Shown: one piece after another, positions 1-7,948 of the stretch | Numbering within the stretch: position 1 is the first letter of the stretch | How the letters are laid out: each line of letters opens with the position of its first letter | Assembly: GCA_964558235.1 (NCBI GenBank) | Contig: CAZLCK010000036.1 | Location: 1-15,384 of the forward strand | Source of the DNA: CAZLCK01 sp964558235 | GTDB taxonomy: Bacteria > Actinomycetota > Coriobacteriia > Coriobacteriales > CADBOM01 | DNA length: 15,384 nt | Direction of reading: 5' to 3' | The notes under the pieces: model-generated | What the model was told of the DNA's origin: nothing | The model's input: only the letters and a program-made list of their open reading frames with translations | Database searches by the model: none | Translations under genes and position numbers: made by a program

Positions 1-498
1 GAGGCCTATTATTGGGAAAATGCAGAAGGCGGTTACGATCTGGAATTACTCATCTATGGCGGTGAAATATTCGCGGACTGGTATGCTCATCAAGATGTCG
101 AGGGAAGTTATGAAGACGTTGTGGTAGCACTGGAAAAGGCTATTGAGAGTAGAGATGTCTCTACCTATGAGAGCTTACTGTATGAGGGCGATGACCTGTA
201 CTCATTTACGGACACGATAGCAGACTTACTCTCAAGTGAGGAAATCGATCAAATAGATTGCTCTATTGGAGAGACAATCAAAGTAACTACTTTTGCTTAT
301 ATGTATCTGACGGAGGGTCGTTATTTAGCAATGTCGGATGCGAAACAATTTCTGGAACAAATCGGGAGTCTGTATGTTGTGGATATGGATCTTACTCTTT
401 ACCAGGGCGTAAGCACCATCTCAGAAACAAGCTACAAAATAGATATCGCTTACGTAGATGATGAATGGAAAATAATCAGAATTTCCCTTGATGAATGA
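1..498 (+). CDS. Unrecognised acidic protein, 3' part only
   Basis: The reading frame is open from base 1, so the gene starts before the window; 165 residues and a TGA stop at 496-498 are visible. A GTG at 121 is in frame, but no ribosome binding site precedes it and the frame is open upstream, so I treat this as a partial gene. The visible part is acidic, rich in Tyr, Asp and Glu, and has no clear membrane segment. Its last 40 residues alternate beta-strand-like stretches and end with a DDEWKIIRIS pattern. That resembles the final strands of NTF2-like or lipoprotein-type small domains, but this is only a resemblance. I do not recognise the family. It converges on coaX, with 112 bases between them. 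Confidence 0.6.
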   Translation, partial: EAYYWENAEGGYDLELLIYGGEIFADWYAHQDVEGSYEDVVVALEKAIESRDVSTYESLLYEGDDLYSFTDTIADLLSSEEIDQIDCSIGETIKVTTFAYMYLTEGRYLAMSDAKQFLEQIGSLYVVDMDLTLYQGVSTISETSYKIDIAYVDDEWKIIRISLDE

Positions 499-578
499 GC
501 GCTTTTCCGACACGCTTCTGGTAGAACTTGCAAAGCAATATTTGGTATCTATTCACAAACCTGCGGTGAAAGCGGCGC

Positions 579-610
579 TTCGAATTACCTATCCTTCGAA
601 TTACCTCTCT
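579..610. repeat. Two-copy 16-bp tandem repeat
   Basis: Two consecutive 16-base units each begin with TTCGAATTACCT; the first 12 bases are identical and the last four differ. They sit directly after the coaX stop, in the gap between the convergent genes. No function is apparent. Confidence 0.6.
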
Positions 611-1393
611 TTAGTTTTCGCAATTATATGAATGAATAAACTTAAGCCCATCGAGTGTTAATAGCGGATCGCAAAAATCAATCGTTGTCGAGAGCGAAGA
701 GATAATTCCTAAAAGACCACCTGTCGCAACAACAGTTGCATCTTCACAACCTAACTCTTTTAGAATCATATTCACAAGCCCATCCACTCTTGCAGCCTCT
801 CCAAATGTAAGTCCAGATTGAACTGCTGCGATAGTACTTGTACCAATAACTTTTTCGGGAATGTCTAGGTCGACATGTGCAAGCCTAGCTGCATTTGAAA
901 ATAAGGCATCGGCAGAAACTTTTATTCCAGGTGCAATAACGCCACCAATAAAGGCACCAGAAGAATCGATTACTTCAATATTTGTTGCAGTTCCAAGATC
1001 AACGATTACACATGGATATCCATACTTTTTAATCGCTGCGATAGCATCGGCTATTCTATCTGGACCTATCTCTTTTCTATTTGGGTAATTGATTTTGATC
1101 CCATAATTTTGAGAAGCATCCACAACTTCGATATCTTTTATTGGACAACCTATAATCTTAGCTAGAGCACGCGTCCACGAAGATGTAATCGAAGGAACGA
1201 CGCTAGATATAATTGCACTATCAACGCGGCTAACCAGATCAGAATCGATATTCAAAAGGGTATATAAACGGATAACGATCATGTCAGATGTTAAAGACAA
1301 CTCACTAGGAAGTCTCCAAAATGTGACAAGTTCATCACCGTCATAAATACCTATAACAGTTTGAGTATTTCCTATATCAACTGCTATAAGCAT
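611..1393 (-). CDS. coaX: Type III pantothenate kinase
   Basis: CoaX phosphorylates pantothenate with ATP to 4'-phosphopantothenate, the first committed step of coenzyme A synthesis in the cytoplasm. The 260-residue protein has the usual length. It shows the ASKHA-fold signatures of the family: DIGNT at residues 6-10 (phosphate-binding loop), GPDR at 110-113 with the expected catalytic Asp112, DLGTA at 132-136, GGVIAPG near 150-156 and VATGG near 222-226. After GTA the usual Thr-Thr pair reads Thr-Asn (residues 137-138), a small variation. The ATG at 1393 is preceded by AAGGAGA at good spacing. The gene lies 41 bases downstream of the MATE gene and is probably co-transcribed with it and with panC, which makes its substrate. 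Confidence 0.93.
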   Translation of the reverse strand: MLIAVDIGNTQTVIGIYDGDELVTFWRLPSELSLTSDMIVIRLYTLLNIDSDLVSRVDSAIISSVVPSITSSWTRALAKIIGCPIKDIEVVDASQNYGIKINYPNRKEIGPDRIADAIAAIKKYGYPCVIVDLGTATNIEVIDSSGAFIGGVIAPGIKVSADALFSNAARLAHVDLDIPEKVIGTSTIAAVQSGLTFGEAARVDGLVNMILKELGCEDATVVATGGLLGIISSLSTTIDFCDPLLTLDGLKFIHSYNCEN

Positions 1394-1434
1394 CTATAGT
1401 CTCCTTACCTATTATTAGCTGGTATGCTTGCATC

Positions 1435-2937
1435 CTAGGCTGCAGCAGTTGTTGAAGTACTGCCACTTGAAATATTGTCCCCAGATGCCTTAGAGTCAGC
1501 AATCTCCTTCTTGAGTCTTCTAAACTCAATAACAATAAAGATCACTGCACAAATAAACGACAGGACATCAGCACATGGAGGACCCATAACAACACCCATA
1601 ATCTGCTCTGTTCCTGGGAAGAAGTTTCCAATTAAAATTGGCAGACCAATATATAGAGGAATTAAAAAGAGCAGCTGCCTTGTAAGAGACAAAAATGTTG
1701 AACGAACTGGGCGTCCTGTTGCTTGAAAGTAGTTTGCAATTACAATCTGAAATGCCATAACAGGCATAAACATAGTTTGTGTTCTCAAAGCGATTATACA
1801 AAAGTCTAGCAGTTCTTCTTCAATTCCAAACAAGATGCATATTGAAGCAGTAAACATCTCGATAATTGCCCACAAAACAACACAGATAATAACGCTAGAG
1901 ATTAGTGAGAGCTTTAGTGTGGTGCGAATTCTTTCTGGAAGCTTAGCGCCGTAGTTATATCCCAAAATAGGCTGAGCAGCAATTGTAATTCCCATAACAG
2001 GAAACATTACAAACATTGCAACTCTTTGAATAACAGCAAAAACAGCAAAGCATCCGGTCTCTCCTATATGGCTCATTGCTCCATATAGAACAACTTGATT
2101 ATTTATAACAAATGAGACAACAGTTACTGCAATTTGTAGCAAAAAGGATGCAGAACCCAAGGCCAAAATTTTTAGAGGTACACGCCCTCTAAAGCGAAGG
2201 TTCTTCCTATATAACTTAAATGGTGATTTAGGGCTCTTTGTAAAATAAAAGAAGATAATTCCAGCAGAAACAGCCTGCCCAATAATGGTTGCAAAGCCTT
2301 GCCCTGGAACACCCCATTGAAAGACCATTACAAATAAAAAGCTAAGCGCTATGCAGACCAAGTTGCCAGAAAGCATCGACCACAGAGCTCTTCTTGGATC
2401 GCCTGCAGAGCGAATAAAGTTATTAATACCCATTCCTAAAATCTGGAAAATCGATCCAACAGAAATGATCTGAATAAAAACCTTTGAGAGCTCCCAGGTT
2501 TCTTCAGTAGCACCAGAGATAACCAATATGGGATCGATAAAGACAAAGGCAATTACAAGGACAAAGATCCAGACGATGATTCCTAAAGTAAATGTGTTGC
2601 CTAAAACAAGTTCAGCTTCACTCTTTTTACCTTCGCCTAGTCTGATAGCAGCTAAAGCATTTCCGCCAGTTCCTACCAACATAGCAAACGCCATAAATAA
2701 GATCATTATTGGGTTAGCAACAGCAGAAACAGCCAATCCAAGTGTGCCAACACCTTGCCCTAGAAAGATTGCAGACAAGACATTATAAAGTCCACCAACA
2801 ATCAGGCTGATAATCGCAGGAATTGCAAATTCAGCTAATAATTTAGAAATTGAACCTGTTCCCATGCGATCAAACTGCGCATTTGTACCCTTTTTAAACT
2901 GCGTATCTGTCTCTTTTACTACTACTTCGTCGCTCAC
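1435..2937 (-). CDS. MATE-family multidrug/toxin efflux transporter
   Basis: This is a 500-residue integral membrane protein with about 12 hydrophobic segments in two halves, the size and layout of MATE (multi-antimicrobial extrusion) sodium- or proton-driven antiporters. The first half has family-typical sequence: LLAEFAIPAI near residue 34, GGLYNVLSAIFLG near 48, and GTGGNALAAIRLGEG near 89-103. The second half has QPILGYNYGAK near 323-333 and QATGRP near 406-411. The start is GTG at 2937, preceded by GGGGGAA; the preceding ATG at 2939 is out of frame. It sits between panC (94 bases upstream) and coaX (41 bases downstream) on one strand. The substrate is not visible; general drug efflux is the default, while a pantothenate-related metabolite is a speculation from position only. 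Confidence 0.88.
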   Translation of the reverse strand: MSDEVVVKETDTQFKKGTNAQFDRMGTGSISKLLAEFAIPAIISLIVGGLYNVLSAIFLGQGVGTLGLAVSAVANPIMILFMAFAMLVGTGGNALAAIRLGEGKKSEAELVLGNTFTLGIIVWIFVLVIAFVFIDPILVISGATEETWELSKVFIQIISVGSIFQILGMGINNFIRSAGDPRRALWSMLSGNLVCIALSFLFVMVFQWGVPGQGFATIIGQAVSAGIIFFYFTKSPKSPFKLYRKNLRFRGRVPLKILALGSASFLLQIAVTVVSFVINNQVVLYGAMSHIGETGCFAVFAVIQRVAMFVMFPVMGITIAAQPILGYNYGAKLPERIRTTLKLSLISSVIICVVLWAIIEMFTASICILFGIEEELLDFCIIALRTQTMFMPVMAFQIVIANYFQATGRPVRSTFLSLTRQLLFLIPLYIGLPILIGNFFPGTEQIMGVVMGPPCADVLSFICAVIFIVIEFRRLKKEIADSKASGDNISSGSTSTTAAA

Positions 2938-3031
2938 ATTTCCCCCACTAACTAATCTTCAAACACAGCTAACGAGTATGAACCGCTTTTTTAATTGATA
3001 CAATCCGTCTAATTTGCCAAACAGCTGATTT

Positions 3032-3937
3032 TTACGCAAATTGACATAATGACGCATTGTCGATAAGCCTCACGTCTCCGATTTTTGCTGCCAAAATCAT
3101 CCTACAGTCTTTAGGATTTTTTCCTTCAAGGCTATCCAGAGGCTCGAGTGTAGAAGCATCTACAATGGCAACATAATCGATTACCATTCCTGATTCTTCA
3201 ATCATCTTAGTAGCAAAGTTGATGATGGTTTTTGCTTCTCTACAACCCTCTTCTAACATGCTAGCAGCTTGCTTTAAAGATTTCGAAAGACAAAGCGCTT
3301 TTGTGCGCTCATCGGTATTCATGTAAATGTTTCTACTAGAAATTGCTAAGCCATCTGCCTCTCTTGCAATTGGACAACCTATAATTTCAATTCCAAAATC
3401 CATCTGATCGACCATCTGTCTTATAACGGCAAGTTGTTGAAAATCTTTCTCACCAAAACAGGCGATATCAGGCCTGACAATATTAAAAAGCTTAGAGACT
3501 ATAGTTGTGACACCCTCAAAATGAGTTGGTCTATTAATGCCTTCCCATAAGGATTTAGCACTTCCTGGCACAGCATGAGAAAACTTATCAAAAGGCATGA
3601 TATCTTCGCTTGCTTTAAAAAGCTCCAACAGATCTTTCCCATACATCTCTTCAACACTTGGAGCAAAGATAGCAGAAGCTCCAGCCTCTGCAAGCTTTTC
3701 AACATCACTATCTAATGTTCTTGGATAAGCCTCATAATCCTCGCCTGGAGCAAATTGCGTAGGATTAACAAAGACAGAAACTATCACGCAATCTGAGCTT
3801 TTAAGTGCTCGCTTCACCAAGGTTTGATGACCATAGTGAATCGCTCCCATCGTTGGCACAAGACCTATGACCTGCCCTGCTTGGCGCGCAGAATTTACAA
3901 ATTGCCGCAAGTCAGACTTTGTATTAAAAAGCTCCAT
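3032..3937 (-). CDS. panC: Pantothenate synthetase (pantoate-beta-alanine ligase)
   Basis: PanC joins pantoate and beta-alanine using ATP, through a pantoyl-adenylate, to give pantothenate in the cytoplasm. The protein carries the nucleotidyl-transferase signatures: PTMGAIHYGH at residues 28-37 (HIGH-type motif), QFAPGEDYEAYPR at 61-73, RPTHFEGVTTIVSKLFN near 136-152, GEKDFQQL at 162-169 and SSRN at 200-203 (KMSKS-equivalent loop). At 301 residues it is slightly longer than usual; the extra length is an insertion at roughly residues 101-120. The ATG at 3937 follows GGGGAG. No panB or panD is in the window. The likely transcript runs panC, MATE transporter, coaX. Confidence 0.94.
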   Translation of the reverse strand: MELFNTKSDLRQFVNSARQAGQVIGLVPTMGAIHYGHQTLVKRALKSSDCVIVSVFVNPTQFAPGEDYEAYPRTLDSDVEKLAEAGASAIFAPSVEEMYGKDLLELFKASEDIMPFDKFSHAVPGSAKSLWEGINRPTHFEGVTTIVSKLFNIVRPDIACFGEKDFQQLAVIRQMVDQMDFGIEIIGCPIAREADGLAISSRNIYMNTDERTKALCLSKSLKQAASMLEEGCREAKTIINFATKMIEESGMVIDYVAIVDASTLEPLDSLEGKNPKDCRMILAAKIGDVRLIDNASLCQFA

Positions 3938-4047
3938 CGACTTTGCTCCCCTTTAAGATATTTCCAGGTAAAATTCGAACATTGTTGAAAAGGTTTTCGT
4001 ACAATTAGCCTATAAAAAATAAGACCCTTTTGAAAGAGGAATTTTAT

Positions 4048-4467
4048 ATGTATGGATTGAAAACTGAAGCTTGTTTTGATAGTGCACATTTTTTGGCCGA
4101 CTATTATGGGAAATGCGAAAATTTACATGGTCATAGATGGCGTGTAGTGGTCTATTTAGAGCAAGAAAATCTACAAAAAGAGGGTACTATGCGCGATATG
4201 GTCTTGGATTTTGGAGTTTTTAAGAAAGCTGTTCGTGAGCTCGCTGAAGAACTTGACCATACTTTTTTGGTCGAAGATGGCACACTTACACCTGAGACAA
4301 TTGCATGCCTCGAAAAGGAAGGGTTTTCGCTAACAATCCTTCCTTTTAGGACAACCGCTGAAAATTTAGCTACTTATTTTGCAAATAGACTCATTGAGCA
4401 AAATCTTCCTGTTGGACAAGTCGATTGCTTTGAGACACCAAACAATTGCGCCATATGGAAGGCTTAA
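4048..4467 (+). CDS. queD: 6-carboxy-5,6,7,8-tetrahydropterin synthase
   Basis: QueD converts 7,8-dihydroneopterin triphosphate to 6-carboxytetrahydropterin, the second step toward preQ0 and queuosine. The 139-residue protein has the full set of family residues: zinc ligands His14, His27 and His29 (the latter two in LHGHRW), catalytic Cys23, the catalytic Asp70-His71 pair in LDH, TAEN at 103-106, and the substrate-binding Glu129 in FETPNN. I place the start at ATG 4048, because GAAAGAGGAA lies immediately upstream at proper spacing; an in-frame TTG at 4030 would put the start before that ribosome binding site. The gene is alone on its strand, divergent from panC and convergent with copA; no queC, queE or queF is in the window. 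Confidence 0.92.
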   Translation: MYGLKTEACFDSAHFLADYYGKCENLHGHRWRVVVYLEQENLQKEGTMRDMVLDFGVFKKAVRELAEELDHTFLVEDGTLTPETIACLEKEGFSLTILPFRTTAENLATYFANRLIEQNLPVGQVDCFETPNNCAIWKA

Positions 4468-4507
4468 CGTATTGACGGTATGCGTTTTAGTTTGAAACGT
4501 GAACCTA

Positions 4508-4717
4508 TCATCTTCTGACAGTTGCTTCATAACCGGCATCTACAATGGCTGCAACTAAAGTGTCATCACTTACATCATCAGTAGCATCAACAGTTGCTGT
4601 TCCATTATCTAGATCGACCACTATGTTTGAAACGCCATCGATACTCTCAAGAGCCTTAGTAACATGCTTGACGCAGTTTTGGCACATCATACCCTGAACA
4701 TCAACTACCTTTTGCAT
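4508..4717 (-). CDS. copZ: Possible separately translated CopZ-like copper chaperone inside copA
   Basis: The last 69 codons of copA form a complete heavy-metal-associated domain of the size of stand-alone CopZ, with metal-binding Cys-X-X-Cys (MCQNC; Cys12 and Cys15 of this segment), a DGV turn and a GYEA end. An ATG at 4717, in the copA frame, is preceded by GGGGAGGAAGCG, one of the best ribosome binding sites in the window. The same bases can therefore give the CopA fusion and, by internal initiation, a free chaperone that would carry Cu+ to CopA or CsoR. Whether the internal start is used is inference; it could be a relic of a once separate copZ. Confidence 0.5.
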   Translation of the reverse strand: MQKVVDVQGMMCQNCVKHVTKALESIDGVSNIVVDLDNGTATVDATDDVSDDTLVAAIVDAGYEATVRR

Positions 4718-7159
4718 CGCTTCCTCCCCTTCTTTTTCTCGATTATTACAGGTGTGGGTAATGTTATTGATATTTCCATCACTTGAGCTGATATAGCTAT
4801 CTATCTCTAGATTCACAACTTCTTTTTCATTAAAAAGCTTTGCTTTTGCATCAAAAGAATCATCAGTTATAAACTTTGGTTTAAATGCGCGTAAACGCAG
4901 GGCATTAGACACGACACATATCGAGCTTAGACTCATAGCAGCTGCTGCAATCATCGGATTTAAATTGATTCCCGCAAATGAAAACACGCCAGCTGCCAAT
5001 GGGATGCAAATTGTGTTATAAATAAGCGCCCAAAATAAGTTTTGTTTAATATTTCGCATCGTGGCCTTTGAAAGCTGGATAGCAGCAGGAACATCCATAA
5101 GGTCACTTTTAATCAAGACCATATCTGCACTATCCATTGCAATATCTGTACCAGCACCAATTGCAATCCCCACGTCAGCGAGAGCTAAAGCCGGCGCATC
5201 ATTTATTCCATCTCCCACCATGCCAACAACTGAATTCCTAGAAAGCTTTTTGATCTCCTCGGATTTTTGAGCTGGCAAAATTCCAGCTACTACCCTATTT
5301 ATTCCGCAAGCTTCCTGAACAACTTTAGCCGTCTTAGCATTATCGCCAGTAAGCATTACGACTTCTATACCCATAGCATTTAGTTCAGCAATCGCACGAG
5401 CACTTGTTGGTTTGATTGGATCTGCAACAGCAATTAGACCGATAACCTGGTTGCTCTTTGCAAAATACAAAGGTGTCGCACCTTTTAAAGCTAACGCATC
5501 TGCCTGAGGTAAAAAGCCTGAAATATCGACATTCATCTGATCCATCAACCTAGAATTTCCAGCAAGATATAGATCCCCAGAAATTTCTCCTGCAATACCA
5601 CGCCCTTCAAATTGTGAAAAATTGCTAACTTCAACATTTTCTACGCCCTTTGATTTAGCATAGTTACAAATTGCAAGCGCTAAAGGGTGTTCAGATAGTT
5701 TTTCTAGAGAAGATGCAACTTTTAAGAGCTCTTCTTGAGAAATTGATTTGTCGTTTATTGCAGAAACAACCTCAGGTTTTCCGCTTGTTATAGTGCCTGT
5801 CTTATCCATCGCAACAATCTTTATGTCATGCGCACGTTGAAGCGAATCGGCTGATTTTACAAGTATTCCCCGTGTAGCACCACGGCCAGTCCCCACCATA
5901 ATCGCTGTTGGTGTTGCAAGTCCTAATGCGCACGGACATGAGATAACAAGTACAGTAACAGCATGCGACAAAGAGATTTCAAGATCTCCTCTAACAACCA
6001 TCCAGACTATGAAGACAACTACGGCAATCGCAATTACAATAGGCACAAACATTGAGCTTATTTTATCTGCGACTCTTTCGATTGGGGCCTTAGAGCCTGT
6101 GGCCTCATCGACCATACTGATAATTCCAGCAAGCGTAGTGTCTTGACCTACCTGCTCAGCGCGCATTGTAAACCAGCCAGAACTTACAACCGTAGCGCCA
6201 ATAACTCGATCTCCTACCTGCTTTTCGACAGGAATAGGCTCACCAGTAATCGCAGATTCATCTACTGAAGCAAACCCTTCTACAACTGTCCCATCGGCTG
6301 GAATAGAAGCGCCAGTTTTGAGCACTAAAATGTCGCCTATCTGCACCTCTTCAGTTGGTATCTCGACTTCTTCTCCAGCCGCATTAAGTTTAATAGCTAC
6401 CTTAGGAGATAGATCCATCAGCATAACTATGGCATCTGTTGTTTTGGATTTTGCACGCGCCTCAAAGTATTTTCCCAAGGTAATTAACGCCAAAATCATA
6501 GCAGCAGATTCAAAATATAGATCCATTGCAACACTATGAGCAGATGTCAAATCCCCCACGCCAAGAGCATAACCCATGCGATACATTCCATAGATGCCAT
6601 ATATAGTGGATGCACTTGATCCCAAAGCGATTAGTGAATTCATATTTGGTGCACGATGAATTAGTGATTTAAAACCGCTTGTGAAATATTGATAGTTGAC
6701 ACCAATAACAGGAATTAATAGCAAAAGTTGAGTCAGGGCAAATGGCATTACATTTTGCTCGCCTAGAAAAAACAAAGGTAAAGGCCAACCAAACATATGC
6801 CCCATGCAGAGATAAAAAAGAGGAATCGTAAAGACAAAGGAGATGATAAGCCTACGCTTCATAGACCTCTTACTCTCTTCGGCCTTATTATTAACATCCC
6901 TTTTTTTCTTGGACGATGCGCCAGTTTGTGATCTACTTACTGCACTATCTACTCGTGGAGTTGCGCTATATCCAGCTCTTTCTACAGCAGTTACAATTGC
7001 ATCAATTGTTGTTTGAGAACCGTCAAATATAACTTCCATCGAGTTTTTCAGAAGGTTTACAGCAAGGTCTTCTACCCCTTCAACCTCTCTTACTGCTTTA
7101 TCGACACGAGCCGAGCATGCAGCACATGTCATCCCACCTACGTCAAACACCGTCTTCAT
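4508..7159 (-). CDS. copA: Copper-translocating P1B-type ATPase with a C-terminal CopZ-like domain
   Basis: CopA exports cuprous ions across the cytoplasmic membrane at the cost of ATP. Domains in order of the 883 residues: an N-terminal heavy-metal-associated domain (about 1-68, GMTCAAC with Cys12 and Cys15), a charged linker, the membrane segments, actuator domain TGE at 305-307, metal-binding CPC at 408-410, phosphorylated Asp452 in DKTGT, HP at 491-492, TGDN at 604-607 and GDGINDAP from 649. Tyr714-Asn715 and MSLSS at 742-746 are the Cu+-specific transmembrane residues. After the last membrane helix comes an unstructured-looking stretch (about 761-814), then a second metal-binding domain (815-883, Cys826 and Cys829), an unusual place for one. 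The gene starts 2 bases after csoR ends, so translation is probably coupled. Confidence 0.95.
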   Translation of the reverse strand: MKTVFDVGGMTCAACSARVDKAVREVEGVEDLAVNLLKNSMEVIFDGSQTTIDAIVTAVERAGYSATPRVDSAVSRSQTGASSKKKRDVNNKAEESKRSMKRRLIISFVFTIPLFYLCMGHMFGWPLPLFFLGEQNVMPFALTQLLLLIPVIGVNYQYFTSGFKSLIHRAPNMNSLIALGSSASTIYGIYGMYRMGYALGVGDLTSAHSVAMDLYFESAAMILALITLGKYFEARAKSKTTDAIVMLMDLSPKVAIKLNAAGEEVEIPTEEVQIGDILVLKTGASIPADGTVVEGFASVDESAITGEPIPVEKQVGDRVIGATVVSSGWFTMRAEQVGQDTTLAGIISMVDEATGSKAPIERVADKISSMFVPIVIAIAVVVFIVWMVVRGDLEISLSHAVTVLVISCPCALGLATPTAIMVGTGRGATRGILVKSADSLQRAHDIKIVAMDKTGTITSGKPEVVSAINDKSISQEELLKVASSLEKLSEHPLALAICNYAKSKGVENVEVSNFSQFEGRGIAGEISGDLYLAGNSRLMDQMNVDISGFLPQADALALKGATPLYFAKSNQVIGLIAVADPIKPTSARAIAELNAMGIEVVMLTGDNAKTAKVVQEACGINRVVAGILPAQKSEEIKKLSRNSVVGMVGDGINDAPALALADVGIAIGAGTDIAMDSADMVLIKSDLMDVPAAIQLSKATMRNIKQNLFWALIYNTICIPLAAGVFSFAGINLNPMIAAAAMSLSSICVVSNALRLRAFKPKFITDDSFDAKAKLFNEKEVVNLEIDSYISSSDGNINNITHTCNNREKEGEEAMQKVVDVQGMMCQNCVKHVTKALESIDGVSNIVVDLDNGTATVDATDDVSDDTLVAAIVDAGYEATVRR
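4723..4729 (-). promoter_or_regulatory. Internal ribosome binding site for CopZ
   Basis: GGGGAGG read on the minus strand, five bases before the in-frame ATG at 4717. It matches the anti-Shine-Dalgarno sequence strongly yet lies within the copA coding region. Confidence 0.55.
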
Positions 7160-7161
7160 AA

Positions 7162-7545
7162 CTATGAAAACTTTCTAAGCAACTGCATAAATTCTTCTAC
7201 AATCTCTATGTCACCTTGTTTTACGTGATCAACTACACAGGTTTCCAAATGATCTTCTAAAACAATTTCGGAGATTCTGTGGATAGCTTTTTCTACAGCA
7301 GATAATTGAATCAAAATGTCGCCGCAATATCGGTTATCCTCAATCATCGCCTTGATGCCATTTAATTGACCAATTGCTTTATTTAACCTAAGCGTAAGGT
7401 TACGCTTAAACTCCTCTGAGCGCTCATCGTCTTTATGCCTACATCCTGAGCAGGTATTTTGACCTTCCATAAAAGCATTTGAGTCGTGAGCACATCGATA
7501 AGCATTTGTATTATTTTGCGTTGTTTTTAAATCTTTATTAGCCAA
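7162..7545 (-). CDS. csoR: Copper-sensing transcriptional repressor CsoR
   Basis: CsoR is an all-helical repressor that releases operator DNA when it binds Cu+. The core (about residues 43-127) has the copper-site residues Cys74, His99 and Cys103, with the same spacing (25 and 4) as Cys36, His61 and Cys65 of Mycobacterium tuberculosis CsoR, which argues for copper rather than nickel (RcnR). The 127-residue form has an N-terminal extension of about 40 residues containing Cys18, His20, Cys32, Cys35 and His37, unusual for the family. The start is TTG at 7545 with AAAGGA upstream; a later ATG (residue 26) would give a shorter form without part of the extension. It leads the csoR-copA operon, and the two operator-like sites upstream suggest autoregulation. 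Confidence 0.92.
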   Translation of the reverse strand: MANKDLKTTQNNTNAYRCAHDSNAFMEGQNTCSGCRHKDDERSEEFKRNLTLRLNKAIGQLNGIKAMIEDNRYCGDILIQLSAVEKAIHRISEIVLEDHLETCVVDHVKQGDIEIVEEFMQLLRKFS

Positions 7546-7584
7546 ACCTATAATCCTTTAATTAAATCCTCTATTCAAATCGCA

Positions 7585-7601
7585 ATACCCTTATGAGGTA
7601 T
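7585..7601. promoter_or_regulatory. CsoR-type operator, proximal
   Basis: A 17-bp dyad ATACC-N7-GGTAT (ATACCCTTATGAGGTAT), 40 bases upstream of the csoR start. Inverted pyrimidine/purine arms of the ATACC/GGTAT type are what CsoR proteins bind in many Gram-positives. A second site of the same form lies 36 bases further upstream. Confidence 0.6.
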
Positions 7602-7620
7602 GTGCTTCTATATAAGATTA

Positions 7621-7637
7621 ATACCTATATGGGGTAT
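7621..7637. promoter_or_regulatory. CsoR-type operator, distal
   Basis: A 17-bp dyad of the same ATACC-N7-GGTAT form (ATACCTATATGGGGTAT). A TATATA-rich stretch that could be the minus-strand -10 region lies between the two dyads (about 7607-7614), so binding here would cover the promoter. Confidence 0.65.
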
Positions 7638-7948
7638 AGTAAATAGATTTTATATTTTTTATTTAAAGAAATCTGGACAGGTCTCTAAATCGAAATTAAA
7701 TTAAGAAAAGCTGAGCTTGCCTACATATTTTGCTATATCAAAACCACTACAAGCAAAAATTCGGTGACTTCTTGAACTTACCCCGCCCCTAGTATTGTGC
7801 GAAGAGGTGAAAAGTTGCGCAAGTAAAAATTCAAAAACCACTGCAGTAAAAAATAAATAAGGAAAGAGATCTTCTACTTGAATTTAATCTTGCATGACGT
7901 TAAAGTAGGTGATCGTAACAAGGAAGTTTTCAATCAAGGTTTAGGTAT
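7638..7948. other. Intergenic region between csoR and the aroF leader
   Basis: AT-rich, with no gene visible. It holds a possible plus-strand promoter, TTGAAT (7878-7883), 17 bases, TAAAGT (7901-7906), which would start the aroF leader RNA near 7913. It also has two short imperfect direct repeats: CAAGCAAAAATTC at 7750-7762 against CAAGTAAAAATTC at 7820-7832, and AAAACCACT at 7740-7748 and 7834-7842. AAAAGTTGCGCA at 7810-7821 recurs exactly at 12679-12690. Confidence 0.4.
7878..7906 (+). promoter_or_regulatory. Candidate promoter of the aroF-pheA operon
   Basis: TTGAAT and TAAAGT hexamers separated by 17 bases, each matching the sigma-70-type consensus at four of six positions. It is placed so that transcription would begin about 35 bases before the leader peptide. 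Weak matches; the attenuator needs some promoter in this region. Confidence 0.35.

Noticed and set aside
121..123. GTG start for the first protein
   Set aside because: The frame is open back to base 1 and there is no ribosome binding site before 121.
4030..4047. TTG start for queD
   Set aside because: The ribosome binding site lies inside this stretch; ATG 4048 has proper spacing and matches family N termini.
7914..7923. CGTAACAAGG, which matches the conserved 3' end of 16S rRNA
   Set aside because: Only about ten bases match; the flanks do not continue as rRNA.
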